Origin: Microbispora amethystogenes
GTDB taxonomy: Bacteria > Actinomycetota > Actinomycetes > Streptosporangiales > Streptosporangiaceae
Assembly (NCBI RefSeq): GCF_016863015.1
Contig: NZ_BOOB01000018.1
Location: 124,001 to 188,000 of the forward strand
DNA: 64,000 nt
Direction: 5' to 3'
The notes under the pieces were generated by a model that saw only the letters and a list, made by a program, of their open reading frames with translations, had not been told where the DNA came from and searched no databases. A program made the translations under genes and the position numbers. The first letter of the stretch is position 1. Each line of letters begins with the position of its first letter. Shown piece after piece: positions 38,262-46,716 of this stretch.

Positions 38262-38696
38262 CTAGTTCTCTGGGAGGATCGTGAGTCGTTGCCCCTTTGG
38301 GAGGTGACGAGGGGCAACGACGAGATAGTCCCGCTGATCCAGCGTGGCGACTTCGCGAAGGTCGAAGCGTTCGGCCAGAGCTATAACGCAGGCGTCGACG
38401 GCCTGGAGGCGGAGCGAGGCGTAGGCCGAGAGCAGTTCGGACATCCGCCGGTAGTCGTGAGGCGTCACCTCGATCACGCGAACCTCGTCGTCCGCGATGG
38501 CGGCGCAGAACTCGGCTGCAAGAGTGGGGCTGCCGCGACGCACCGGATCGGAGAGCGGGTGGCAGATCTCTGTCACCGCGAGCGACGGTACGACGAGTTT
38601 GGTCCAGTTCTGTGCGAGAAACCGGACGCAGCGAGCGTGGTCCTTGTCGGCCCTGTTGAATGCCGCGACGAGGGGTCCCGTGTCGCAGAGGATCAC
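38262..38696 (-). CDS. vapC: PIN-domain toxin (VapC-like), second locus
   Basis: The product has 144 residues from a GTG that overlaps the antitoxin stop. [13 protein letters not shown] carries the first acidic residue (D5). Further acidic positions lie in VTEICHPL, QAVDACVIAL and ATLDQRDY, completing the PIN site. It is unlike the cassette C toxin in sequence, so it is an independent acquisition. Confidence 0.8.
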   Translation of the reverse strand: MILCDTGPLVAAFNRADKDHARCVRFLAQNWTKLVVPSLAVTEICHPLSDPVRRGSPTLAAEFCAAIADDEVRVIEVTPHDYRRMSELLSAYASLRLQAVDACVIALAERFDLREVATLDQRDYLVVAPRHLPKGQRLTILPEN

Positions 38697-38872
38697 GCGG
38701 TGATCGCTCCGTCGGACTCCTCGTGGTGAGGATAGGTGAGGTACCGGTCATGGTGGACGCCGAGGTCCGCCGGCCCTTGTAGCGCGCCGACGAGCGCGGC
38801 GAGATGCCGTGGAAGCGCGGGCGCGTCGAGGGGCTCCTCGATGTCGGCCCAGCCTTCGTTGTCCAAGTCCAT
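38693..38872 (-). CDS. antitoxin partner of the PIN toxin
   Basis: A 59-residue frame starts at the ATG at 38872 ([20 protein letters not shown]) and ends [11 protein letters not shown], with its stop overlapping the toxin GTG. It is acidic and very short, with no recognisable DNA-binding domain, like toxin-masking antitoxins of the DUF6364/VapB-short type. The call rests mainly on the overlap and the position. Confidence 0.6.
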   Translation of the reverse strand: MDLDNEGWADIEEPLDAPALPRHLAALVGALQGPADLGVHHDRYLTYPHHEESDGAITA

Positions 38873-38939
38873 GCTGCCAAGTGTAGGCGCCGACCTGCCC
38901 GCAGCCAGTGAGAAGTCACAGAGCGCGGTGAGGGAGAAC

Positions 38940-39059
38940 TTATTGCCTGAGGTGAATCGCTACCACCAGCAATACCTTTTTAAGGTACCAAACGGCTACT
39001 GCGGCATCGGCGGCACCGGTGTGAGCTGCCCCGTCGGCCTGACCGCCGGCGAAGCATGA
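38940..39059 (+). repeat. attachment site R4
   Basis: The left arm TTATTGCCTGAGGTGAATCGC is 21 bp before TACCAC at 38961. The msrA-like end is intact, with both cysteines and GLTAGEA, and stops at 39059. The following ~30 bases (CCTGCGGTAGCTGACTGATC and on) repeat the sequence after the real msrA stop, showing that the shared right arm extends past the gene. Confidence 0.88.
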
Positions 39060-39216
39060 CCTGCGGTAGCTGACTGATCCTGGCCCTTGGCCGCCCGGGC
39101 TTTCCGGTGTCGGCCGGCGTCAGACTCGATGCGTTCGGTGGTCTCGAGGCGCGGGCCGAGGTGGGCGCAGCCGTCTCGCGGTACGGCACGCCAGGCGGGC
39201 GACGTTCAACCGCTAT

Positions 39217-39239
39217 CAGAATGTGTTCTGAATTAGACT
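39217..39239 (+). promoter_or_regulatory. operator and promoter of the cassette E toxin-antitoxin operon
   Basis: CAGAA and TTCTG form an inverted repeat around TGTG at 39217-39230. A -10-like TAGACT lies at 39234-39239, only six bases before the GTG start, which implies a leaderless transcript and repression by antitoxin binding next to the -10 box. Confidence 0.55.
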
Positions 39240-39245
39240 GGCGGC

Positions 39246-39716
39246 GTGAGCATCAGCAACGCCGACGCCGTCACCTTCTCAGACCTGTCGAGGAACCCCC
39301 GGGCCGTCGCCGAACGCGCCGCGCGGCTCGGCCGCGTACGTGTGACTCACCGGGATGCCCAGGACTTCTACCTGACTGCGGCTGACCGTGAGGAACGCCG
39401 CGAACAGACGCTGACCACTGCTTCCCGTCTGTTCCTCGCTCTCCTAAGGCATGATCCGACCGCCCGCGCGCTGGTCATCGCCATGCCCGAGGTCTTTCCT
39501 TGGGTCCGTCACCTCACCTCCGATGAGGTGAGATCCTTCACCCTGGAACTGGTCGAGGCGCTCTCAGACGCGGCCGAGCTGGATGTCGACCTCACTACTC
39601 AGGAAGTCATCGCAGGCTGGCGGGCCACCGCCCGGATCAAGGCCGACCCCGCGCACTATGCCCAGGCGCGTGAGGCGACGAGCGGAGACTTCGGACCGGT
39701 TGAGGTTTCGATATGA
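39246..39716 (+). CDS. Phd-like antitoxin with long C-terminal domain (DUF6247-like)
   Basis: The product has 156 residues from a GTG. The first ~50 residues (AVTFSDLSRNPRAVAERAARL, GRVRVTHRDAQDFYLTAADR) look like a Phd/YefM DNA-binding domain. The rest (PTARALVIAMPEVFPWVRHL, FTLELVEALSDAAELD) is a helical domain. It overlaps the toxin ATG by four bases. A second, N-terminally deleted copy lies in cassette H at 47447-47752, nearly identical from SRLFLAL on. Confidence 0.72.
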   Translation: MSISNADAVTFSDLSRNPRAVAERAARLGRVRVTHRDAQDFYLTAADREERREQTLTTASRLFLALLRHDPTARALVIAMPEVFPWVRHLTSDEVRSFTLELVEALSDAAELDVDLTTQEVIAGWRATARIKADPAHYAQAREATSGDFGPVEVSI

Positions 39717-40069
39717 GCCCGAAGCGTGGAGACCGGGTCACGGTTCCGCCTCCCGACGATGAATGGGACGTACGGTTCGGTACGAGCGATGCGGTGAAGG
39801 GCTGGGAGGAGCTATGCCGTCACGCCTTGGCAAACACACGCCGATGTTTGGAGACGCTGCGCGCAGATCCACGCTCACGCACCGACCACGAGCGTCAGCA
39901 TCGCCTGCGTGGCGACCTTGGGACTCATCGTCACAACGGACAGGACCTCGAGCAATGGGAGTTCGAGGTCACCAGCGGTGGACGCGTGCGCTACGTGATC
40001 GATGACACCGCTCGTACGGTATGGGTCGTCTATGCCTCGCCCCGTCATCCGAAGGACACCGATGCCTGA
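39713..40069 (+). CDS. RelE/ParE-like toxin
   Basis: The product has 118 residues. The order of elements (GWEELCRHALANTRRCLETLRADP, then QWEFEVTSGGRVRYVIDDTARTVWVVYASPRHP) matches a RelE/ParE-fold toxin with a late strand pair and a basic-aromatic end. The start overlaps the antitoxin gene (ATGA). A frameshifted copy is at 47749-47921. Confidence 0.7.
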   Translation: MSPKRGDRVTVPPPDDEWDVRFGTSDAVKGWEELCRHALANTRRCLETLRADPRSRTDHERQHRLRGDLGTHRHNGQDLEQWEFEVTSGGRVRYVIDDTARTVWVVYASPRHPKDTDA

Positions 40070-40234
40070 GGCCGGCTGATTCGCCGAGATCTCTGACACA
40101 GCCAGTCCCGGCGCCGAGGGCAGGAGCAGGCATTGCCAGGTTCTATCCCTGACCGGAAATAAGCGCCTGTACCAGAGCGCGGCAGCGGACCCCGGCACGC
40201 GGCATGGTGTTGGGGTGGCGGCGAGCGGTATGGG

Positions 40235-41360
40235 TCAGGCGGCCTGGCTCAAGGTGACGTTGAACCCGAGGGCTTCCAATTGCCGGATGTGGGTGCGTAC
40301 CTTTCTGCCGGTGTCCAGTCGGCTGAGGTAGTAGTCCGGTCCCAGGTCGTGGAAGTCGCGGTGGGGTCGGCGAGCAGGTGCCAGATGACGACCAGAAGGG
40401 AGCGGGCCACGGCGACCAGAGCGCGTAGCTTGCCCCGTCGCTTGACGATCCGGCGGAAGCGCTCCCCGAGGAAGGTGTCGGTGCGGGCGGCCACCGCGGC
40501 GGCTTGGCCCAGGACGCCTTTCAGGTGGGGGTTGCCCTTGCCGATCTTGCCGGAGGTGTTCTTGTCTCCGGACTGGATGGTCCGCGGGGACAGCTTGGCC
40601 CACGACACCAGGTGATCGGCGGTGGGGAACCGGGTCATATCCAGCCCCACCTCCGCGATTATGACCTGGGCGGCCAGAGCACCGATGCCGGGGATCTCAT
40701 CGAGGCGTTCTGCAATGGGGCGCACGATCGGGGCGACCTGCCGGTGGGGGTGGAGGTGATCTGCGTGGGGAGTTGTTCCACCCGCATGGTGAGCCGGTCG
40801 ATCTGCAGTAAGCGGGCCAGTTCGGCGTGGTGCTCTTCGAACCGTCCCGTCAGCGTCTCCACCAGCGCTGTGCTTGTGTTTCATCCGGCCGCGTGCCAGT
40901 TCGGCCAGAGCGCGGGATCGCGCTGCCCGGCGATCAACGCCTCGACCATGTCCTGGGCCGAGGCCGTGTCCAGGGAGCTGGCCACCGCCGACACTTTGAT
41001 CAGCGAGTCCTCCGGTAGTTTCTCCAGCCGTGACCCGGTATCGGGTCCGCTCCCGGGTCAGGTCCGTGCGCATGCGGGTGTAGTCCCGCAGGACCCGGAT
41101 CTCATGCGGCGGCACGAACGAGGGCCGCAACAGCCCCTTCTCCGTCAGCTTGGCCAGCCAGACGCTGTCCAGCTTGTCGGCCTTCGGGCGGCCGGGCGTG
41201 TGCTTGGCCTCCCGCGCGTTGACCAGCTGCACGTCCAGGCAATGCCCCTCCATCAGGTAGAACCAGATGCGCCAGTAGTCGGAGGTCGATTCGATCGTCA
41301 CCTTCTCGACCTGCTGGGCGATCAGCTGCGCTCGACTCCTGGGCGTGCGCCGTCCTGCTG
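40235..41360 (-). pseudogene. IS110-family transposase, frameshifted and 5'-truncated
   Basis: Three pieces in different frames align in order to an IS110-type transposase. VTIESTSDYWRIWFYLMEG and LVNAREAKHTPGRPKADKLD come from the N-terminal DEDD domain. IPGIGALAAQVIIAEVGLD and HLVSWAKLSPRTIQSGDKN come from the transposase_20 domain. DLGPDYYLSRLDTGRKVRT ends the protein. The first ~70 residues with the first catalytic aspartate are missing, and frameshifts fall near 40950 and 40300. It is inactive. Confidence 0.8.
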
Positions 41361-41419
41361 CCTGGCCCTGATCCGTTGGTCGCCTGTCGTGTCGGCTCTG
41401 TTCGGACTTCGGCCGGCCT

Positions 41420-41565
41420 CTATATCTCGGTGAGGGCGTAGAGCAGCGCGGCCATGCTGGTGCCGCTCACGAGTTCACCCTTGCCGACCAGTCGGGGGAT
41501 GCCCCTCAGCGGCGCCCATTCGACGCGTTCGGCCTCCCAGCCCTCGGTGGGCGGGCCGATATTCC
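41420..41565 (-). pseudogene. NUDIX hydrolase, C-terminal fragment
   Basis: The minus strand reads GPPTEGWEAERVEWAPLRG, IPRLVGKGELVSGTSMAALLYALTEI and a stop. This matches the end of ADP-ribose-type NUDIX hydrolases. The NUDIX box itself is absent, so only the tail remains next to the IS110 remnant. Confidence 0.6.
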
Positions 41566-41632
41566 CATGGGAATGTTGTTTGTCGTTGTTTGTAGTTGCT
41601 GAGCAACGTCAACCGGAACAGAACCGTAACAG

Positions 41633-41666
41633 AAGGGCCCGGCATCGTGATCGGTTCCGGGCCCTT
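41633..41666. terminator. strong hairpin terminator
   Basis: AAGGGCCCGG at 41633-41642 pairs perfectly with CCGGGCCCTT at 41657-41666 around 14 bases. No complete gene ends directly before it on either strand, so it probably outlived a deleted gene. Confidence 0.55.
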
Positions 41667-41723
41667 CCGCCCTGATGGGGAACGTCGGGTCTTGTACGCC
41701 AGCCCTCAGCGAGAGGAGGTGAC

Positions 41724-41867
41724 ATGGGCGGGATGACTCGCAGGGTGCAAATGAATATGGCGCTGAGCCTGGGGCTCAATCTGGGTGGATTTAACGTTTT
41801 GGGCCTGCTGGCCGTGGGCTCCCCGATGGTGGGCAACCCCGGCGGGGGCCGATCTGCTGAACCTTGA
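41724..41867 (+). CDS. short hydrophobic peptide gene
   Basis: The frame is 47 codons (MGGMTRRVQMNMALSLGLN, then LGGFNVLGLLAVGSPMVGNP). GAGGAGGT ends four bases before the ATG, a near-ideal ribosome-binding site. The peptide has a basic start and a hydrophobic glycine-rich middle, so it could be a small membrane or secreted peptide. Its stop is adjacent to the stop of the convergent secreted-protein gene. Confidence 0.4.
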   Translation: MGGMTRRVQMNMALSLGLNLGGFNVLGLLAVGSPMVGNPGGGRSAEP

Positions 41868-42173
41868 TCAGTCGACGCACATCGCCTCATGGGTGGACCG
41901 GTAGGCCCACGTGCCGCCACCCGGGGAGATATAAATCGAATACGTGTGATACCTCCCAGCGTCGCAGTCGTGGCCGACCGCGAGGACGGCCTGCCGGGCC
42001 CGCTGTTCGGCGGATGCGATCCCGGCTGCTTGGGTGTTGCCTGCTCCGTCGGCGGTGGCGCTGCGGGGAGTGTCATAGCCGTCGGCGTGCGCGGCCACGA
42101 GCGCGGTGGTCAGGCCGACCGCCACCACCGCTGAGACGAGGCCGAGCCGGCGGGGCCAAGTGACTTTTTGCAT
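41868..42173 (-). CDS. small secreted protein
   Basis: The product is 101 residues from the ATG at 42173, chosen because AGGAG lies just upstream; an ATG at 42185 is also possible. The signal peptide (MQKVTWPRRLGLVSAVVAVG..AAHA) is followed by about 65 residues with two cysteines (HDCDAGRYHTY and the last residues EAMCVD) that could form a disulfide. No family recognised. Confidence 0.55.
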   Translation of the reverse strand: MQKVTWPRRLGLVSAVVAVGLTTALVAAHADGYDTPRSATADGAGNTQAAGIASAEQRARQAVLAVGHDCDAGRYHTYSIYISPGGGTWAYRSTHEAMCVD

Positions 42174-42692
42174 GCTTCTCCTCATGTGGGACGGGCAGGT
42201 GATCGATAAATATTGATTTAGCCCGGATCGATACAGCGCGGTATTGCCAGTTGGTCACAAAGATCTGGCGACCGTTGTCCTCGTGGGGGAGTGCACGGCT
42301 AATACGGCAGCCGCCATTTGCAGGGTGAGCTGGGACAATGTGCCCCACTTTGATCGATCTTGTGACAGGAATGCGGTACAACGAGAGTAGCCACTCATGA
42401 TCATGTGTGTGAAGATTACAAGATTGGGAGCGGCTACTGCCCTCATCGTCGAGGCGGCGTGGGTGCAGCGGGACCTCGAGGAACTGATGAGCGCACTGGC
42501 GTCGGACTTCGTCAGGGTCGGGCCCGGTTACAAGCTGCGCTGATCGGCTCGCGGCAGTGGATCCCCGCCGAGCAGATCAGCGGTTTCGTCAAGGTGATCA
42601 TCACCGGCGGCGCAATGTGGTGGCGATCCAGCGACGCCCGGAGGGGCCTTCACATTCCGATGCTCGAAGTTCCTGCAGGCGCTGGCCAGTTC
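42174..42692. other. region with only doubtful short frames
   Basis: About 520 bases upstream of the secreted-protein gene. A 46-codon frame at 42403-42543 has no good ribosome-binding site. The rest may be decayed coding sequence leading into the toxin remnant at 42693. Confidence 0.35.
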
Positions 42693-42785
42693 TACACAGT
42701 CGGTATGTCGCGCGAGGATGTCGCCGCTCTCGACTTGCGGCAGGCGGTCGACCTTTGGGCTAACTTTCGGTCCAACCCGCTTTAG
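42693..42785 (+). pseudogene. 3' remnant of a RelE-type toxin C-terminal extension
   Basis: The last 30 codons ([20 protein letters not shown], then LWANFRSNPL) are nearly the same as the end of the toxin at 46717-47235. No RelE domain precedes them in frame. The remnant sits directly against the R5 left arm, just as the full gene sits against R7. Confidence 0.7.
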
Positions 42786-42792
42786 CCGAGAC

Positions 42793-42911
42793 CTATTGCG
42801 TCAAGTGAAGTGCTACCATCAGCAATACCTTTTTAGGCGCCAAACGGCTACTGCGGCATCGGCGGTACCGGCGTGAGCTGCCCCGTCGGCCTGACCGCCG
42901 GCGAAGCCTGA
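42793..42911 (+). repeat. attachment site R5 (frameshifted msrA end)
   Basis: The left arm CTATTGCGTCAAGTGAAGTGC is 21 bp before TACCAT at 42814. One base is missing in the TTTTTAAGG run (TTTTTAGGC), which puts a stop right after YHQQYLF. Placed on msrA, this end would remove the recycling cysteines. The shared downstream arm ends after CCTGCGGTAACTGAC, where a truncated MFS gene begins. Confidence 0.83.
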
Positions 42912-42924
42912 CCTGCGGTAACTG

Positions 42925-43300
42925 ACCGCCCTCGTTCCGCGCCCCAGAAAAGCTGCCCGATCAGCCCGGTGATCTGCGGAGCAGTCACACCTGCAGCAGC
43001 CCCCTGTGCGACCCGTGCAACGATCAGCCAAGCCGGTCCGGAGGCTGCTCCCGCCGCGGCGCTGGCCAATGCGAAAAGGACCATGCCGAAGACAAATACG
43101 TTGTGCCGGCCATGTGCGTCGCCGAACCGCCCGGCGGGTATCAGCAGCAGCCCGAAGGCGAACGCGTATCCAGAAACGACCCACTGGAGGTCACTCGGCG
43201 AGGCGTGTAACGCGATGCGGATAGAGGGTAGGGCCACGTTAACGATGCTGATGTCCAACCATGTGATGAAACCGGCGATCAGGCAGATGGCCAGGGCTTT
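42925..43300 (-). pseudogene. MFS drug-efflux transporter, N-terminal fragment
   Basis: The minus strand encodes WKALAICLIAGFITWLDISI, VNVALPSIRIALHASPSDLQW and GRFGDAHGRHNVFVFGMVL, the first helices and the loop motif of EmrB/QacA-type MFS exporters. After about 110 residues the frame runs into the shared arm of R5. Most of the protein is missing. Confidence 0.75.
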
Positions 43301-43718
43301 CCATCGGCGGGGCTCCGAGGATCTTGCCCATGCTCGCCGGGCGCCCCGCCTGCAGGGGCACCGCCACTCATCTGATCAGGCACCGGAGCAACGCACCATC
43401 ACACCCATCTCGCGACGGCATCGTACAGTGCCGCTTGCTACTGCCACCCATAAAATCGTACCGAGTTGCCCCCATGAAACTGCACCGAGCCAAACCTTTC
43501 CTTGCGAACTCAAAAAATTGCCACTTGGTTGCTCGACGGCATGCGCAGGCAGGCTTGTGATCTTGGATGGATCATAAACCGGGCTGGGTTGTGCGGCTGT
43601 TGGAGCCGGGCATAACGTGAAGTTGTGTTGTCGTTGATGGCCCTCCGCGTGCGAAGTAGTCATGTGGGCCCTTGCCACTGGACCGCTACGAGCGTTCAAC
43701 GAGAGGGATACGTTTGTT
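43301..43718. other. gap upstream of the DoxX gene
   Basis: About 420 bases without a supported gene. It is less GC-rich than its surroundings (a CAAAAAATTGCC tract near 43510) and presumably contains the promoter for the DoxX gene. Confidence 0.35.
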
Positions 43719-44129
43719 ATGGAGAAGGTTCAGCCGGTCGCGCTGCTGATCACTCGGGTCATCGTGGGCATCATCTTCATCGTGCACGGGTGGGAGAAAT
43801 TCACGAGTATTGACGCTACGACCGCGTTCTTCAAGTCGGCCCAGGTGCCCCTGCCCGGGGTGTCGACCCTGGCAGCCGCGGCTCTCGAACTGGTCGGAGG
43901 CGTGGCTCTTGTGCTCGGGTTGCTGTTGCCGGTGTTCGGCACGCTACTTGTGCTCGACATGCTGTTGGCGATCTTCTTTGTTCACGCAAGCAAAGGCTTC
44001 TGGGTATCCCAAGGCGGTTACGAGTTCGTTTTGGCACTCGCGGCTGCCACCGTCGCCATCGCCTATAGCGGGGGAGGGGCCCTCGCCGTGGACAGCCTGT
44101 GGCGGCGGGGTCGCGAGGCCCAGCGATGA
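43719..44129 (+). CDS. DoxX-family membrane protein
   Basis: The product is 136 residues from the ATG at 43719, with four transmembrane helices. LLITRVIVGIIFIVHGWEKF is the usual start of DoxX proteins, and LELVGGVALVLGLLLPVFG the third-helix region. Actinobacterial DoxX proteins are linked to membrane redox and thiol-oxidative stress complexes. The convergent flavoprotein gene 143 bases downstream fits such a role. Confidence 0.8.
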   Translation: MEKVQPVALLITRVIVGIIFIVHGWEKFTSIDATTAFFKSAQVPLPGVSTLAAAALELVGGVALVLGLLLPVFGTLLVLDMLLAIFFVHASKGFWVSQGGYEFVLALAAATVAIAYSGGGALAVDSLWRRGREAQR

Positions 44130-44272
44130 TGCTCCCCACCGGGAGCAGGGATGTGACGCCCTCGACCGAACTGCGCCGATGGAATGACCACGATCCGGCC
44201 AAGTTCGTACGCACGTCCAGTGCCGACGCGCCGGTGATCGCGGGTAGTACCAGCCGCTCTGAGGATCGGGCA

Positions 44273-45622
44273 CTACAGCATCCATGCCATGTTGGATGCC
44301 TGGGTGGGGTAGACGAACAGCGCATGCTTCAGCGCGTCAGCGCGGACGTCCGCTCGGATGGCAAGAGCGAAGACGTTCGCGAATTCGTCAGCCTCCGGGC
44401 CCAAGAGGTGAGCTCCTAGAATTCTGCCGCTGTCCTTCTCGATCAGGATCTTGTACATCGACGCCGGCTCGGCGACCCGCCGCGCTGAGTACCAGCCAGA
44501 GGTATCCGCTTGGTTGACGGTGAAATTCAGGCCCTTGGTGTGGGCTTCCTCCTCGGTCATCCCCACGGCGCCCAGTGCGGGAATCGAATAGACCACACTC
44601 GCCATACCGAGGTAGTCCGCCGTACGCTGGTTGCCCTCCACGATGTTCTCGGCAACGAGGCCGCCCTCGTACTGAGCGAGAGGCGTCTCGGGCAGACCTC
44701 CGCTGTTGGCCGCATCACCCGCCGCGTAGACCGCCGGGTTCGAGACGCTCTGCAGGTGGCCGTTGACCCGGATCCCACGGCGATCGAACTCGACCCCAGC
44801 AGCGGACAGGTCGAGATCGTCCACCTCGGGTGCGCGACCAGCCGCATGGACAACCATGTCCGCCTCGAACATCTCAGGCCCCGAATCCGTCAAGGCCGCG
44901 ACCTTGAAGTTTCCCGGTGCTCCCTCGACGCCCGTGACCTTCGTACCAGTCCGAACGTCGATGCTCACGTCGCGGGTGCGCTCCATTAGCCGCGCTACGA
45001 GGTCTTGGTCGAAGTGTCTGAGCGGCCGAGCCCCTTGATGCAGGATCGTGACTGTGGCGCCGGCCCTGGCCGCGATGTGCCCGAACTCGAAGCCGATGTA
45101 GCCGCCTCCGACAAATACGATGCGTCGAGGCAACTCCTGCAGGTCGAGAAACTGGTCGCTGCGGGTGAGGTGGTGCTCTCCCCGGATGCCCAGCTTGGCC
45201 GGCCACGCGCCAACCGCTACAACCAGGTGAGCGCCGTCGAGCACGTCCTCGCCAACCTCGATCGAGCGCTGGTCAAGAAAGCGTGCACGCCCGTGGAAGG
45301 GTTCCACCCCTGCTTCGACGAAGCCGTCCTCTCGCTGCCGGGGAAAGGGATCTGTGAACGTGGCCTTGAAACGGATCAGCTCGGGCCAGTCGATGCGCAG
45401 GTCCCCAGCGACGCCTTGGCCCTCCATGCGACGTTTCCGATCGATGATCTCGGCCGCTCCCACTAGCACCTTCTTGGGGTCACAGCCGCGCAGCCCGCAG
45501 GTACCACCAAAGGGCCGGGAATCGACGATCGCCACGCTCCGGCCGGCCGCCCGGCATCGCATGGCCACCGCTGAGCCGGCTTCCCCTGTTCCGATCACGA
45601 CGACGTCAAAGGACTTCTTCAT
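44273..45622 (-). CDS. pyridine nucleotide-disulfide oxidoreductase-like flavoprotein
   Basis: The product has 449 residues. The FAD motif is [21 protein letters not shown], the redox disulfide is [15 protein letters not shown] (C42, C47), the NAD(P) motif is [22 protein letters not shown], and the second FAD motif is [10 protein letters not shown]. This is glutathione/mycothione reductase architecture. The C-terminal HPT..E that supplies the catalytic base is changed: here it reads [14 protein letters not shown], with Tyr in place of His and no Glu. It may therefore act on another acceptor or as a different oxidoreductase. Confidence 0.8.
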   Translation of the reverse strand: MKKSFDVVVIGTGEAGSAVAMRCRAAGRSVAIVDSRPFGGTCGLRGCDPKKVLVGAAEIIDRKRRMEGQGVAGDLRIDWPELIRFKATFTDPFPRQREDGFVEAGVEPFHGRARFLDQRSIEVGEDVLDGAHLVVAVGAWPAKLGIRGEHHLTRSDQFLDLQELPRRIVFVGGGYIGFEFGHIAARAGATVTILHQGARPLRHFDQDLVARLMERTRDVSIDVRTGTKVTGVEGAPGNFKVAALTDSGPEMFEADMVVHAAGRAPEVDDLDLSAAGVEFDRRGIRVNGHLQSVSNPAVYAAGDAANSGGLPETPLAQYEGGLVAENIVEGNQRTADYLGMASVVYSIPALGAVGMTEEEAHTKGLNFTVNQADTSGWYSARRVAEPASMYKILIEKDSGRILGAHLLGPEADEFANVFALAIRADVRADALKHALFVYPTQASNMAWML

Positions 45623-45839
45623 GATCCATCCCTCTGGCTACCCGTTCGATCAGGCGTTTTCCGCTGACGGCACCAATCGCCCAACGCTGCTGCACGATTG
45701 TGCTCGTGCGCTGACTTTCCGTGACCGTGCTGTGCCTTACCCTGGTCCAGGGGCTCGACACACCCGTCGACTCGGATGCTCGAGCAAGGCGACCGCCTGC
45801 CAGGGAGCCGGTGCCGGATTGGCCCGCTCTGGCCGAAAC

Positions 45840-45959
45840 CTATTGCGTCAGGTGAAGTGCTACCACCAGCAATACCTTTTCAAGGTGCCAAACGGCTATT
45901 GCGGCCTCGGCGGCACCGGTGTGAGCTGCCCCGTCGGCCTTACCGCAGGTGACGCTTGA
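45840..45959 (+). repeat. attachment site R6
   Basis: The left arm CTATTGCGTCAGGTGAAGTGC is 21 bp before TACCAC at 45861 and nearly identical to that of R5. The msrA-like end is intact with both cysteines (GLTAGDA) and stops at 45959. Confidence 0.87.
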
Positions 45960-46120
45960 TCTTGCAGGAACCAGTCGGCCCGGAGCCCAAGCCGCCCCGG
46001 GCCGGCGCAGCCGCTTTCAGCGGGTTGTGATCAGCTGCCGTGCTGCGTGGCTGTCCAGGGCGGTCCCGCTGAGGAGAAGGTGGCTCCTCTGCTCAGGCTC
46101 GTCCGCGATCAGCTCGAAGC

Positions 46121-46352
46121 CTGTCGTACGCGACCTGCCGTTCATCGGCTTGCTTGAAGCGGAGCCGGATTTCGCGGAACGCTCGGAGGAGATCCTCCGT
46201 GCAGAGGGCGATCACTCTTTGTGATCGTCATCGACTCGGGTCCGTTGGTTGCGGCCGTGAACGGCCGGGACCGCCATCATCAGGCCTGTGCCCGACTTGA
46301 AGAGGCAGGCCAGTGCCGACCGCGAGGCGGAGGAACGTCACTGGAGGCCTAA
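46121..46352 (+). pseudogene. VapBC remnant
   Basis: The end of an antitoxin (RDLPFIGLLEAEPDFAERSE, then EILRAEGDHSL) overlaps the GTG of a PIN gene (VIVIDSGPLVAAVNGRDRHH) in the usual GTGA manner. The PIN frame stops after 43 codons, before the other acidic residues, and the antitoxin N-terminus is not readable. Both are broken. Confidence 0.65.
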
Positions 46353-46404
46353 GCCGTAAAGTCGAGCACTGCCTGTTCTGTATAGATTGCTGTACGGTGG
46401 CTGT

Positions 46405-46713
46405 ATGGCCGTGCTGCATAAAGTTGCCGAGTTGAGTGTCACAGAAGCGGCCCAGCGTGGGGTGGCGCGTCTGGTCGCCGACGCTGAACGCGGGGCCGAT
46501 CTGGTGGTGACCCGTCGGCATCAGCCGGTGGCGGCGGTTGTCAGCATCCGTCGCCTGGAAGAGCTGGAGGAGGCTGCCGCCGATCTCCGGGATTTGGCGC
46601 TTGTGCTCGCCCGCTCGGTAACCGACACCGGAGAGCGTGTCTCACTCGATGACGTGCTCTCCGCGTTCGGGCACACGCGGGAGTCGCTGGCCGCGCTGCC
46701 GGACGACGAGTAG
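46405..46713 (+). CDS. Phd/YefM-family antitoxin
   Basis: The product is 102 residues from the ATG at 46405. ELSVTEAAQRGVARLVADAERG and ADLVVTRRHQPVAAVVSIRRL are the Phd/YefM fold. The C-terminal SVTDTGERVSLDDVLSAFG would bind the toxin. A TATAGAT -10-like box is about 20 bases upstream, and the sequence GCTGTACGGTGGCTGTA before the start may be an operator. The toxin gene follows after three bases. Confidence 0.8.
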   Translation: MAVLHKVAELSVTEAAQRGVARLVADAERGADLVVTRRHQPVAAVVSIRRLEELEEAAADLRDLALVLARSVTDTGERVSLDDVLSAFGHTRESLAALPDDE

Positions 46714-46716
46714 TCC

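Larger units (their letters stand above)
35023..38960. mobile_element. cassette D: methylase-specificity fusion, membrane protein, VapBC
   Basis: This 3.9-kb unit has four minus-strand genes and no integrase: a PIN toxin and its antitoxin at the R4 side, then the large N6-adenine methylase, then an overlapping small membrane protein at the R3 side. Confidence 0.7.
38961..42813. mobile_element. cassette E: Phd/RelE-like pair with IS110 and NUDIX remnants
   Basis: This 3.9-kb composite unit holds an intact toxin-antitoxin pair after R4, a broken IS110-type transposase, a NUDIX tail, a short peptide gene, a secreted protein and the last 30 codons of a RelE-type toxin extension just before R5. 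Several deletions or insertions must have happened inside it. Confidence 0.65.
42814..45860. mobile_element. cassette F: DoxX and disulfide-reductase-like genes
   Basis: This 3.0-kb unit between R5 and R6 contains an MFS fragment, a DoxX-family membrane protein and a flavoprotein, with 25 bases of a RelE-extension remnant at 45799-45825 before R6. The payload suggests thiol or redox stress rather than defence. Confidence 0.65.

Noticed and set aside
42405-42785. A 126-codon gene ending at R5
   Set aside because: Only its last 30 codons resemble a protein (the RelE extension); the upstream part is low-complexity and no RelE domain precedes it.
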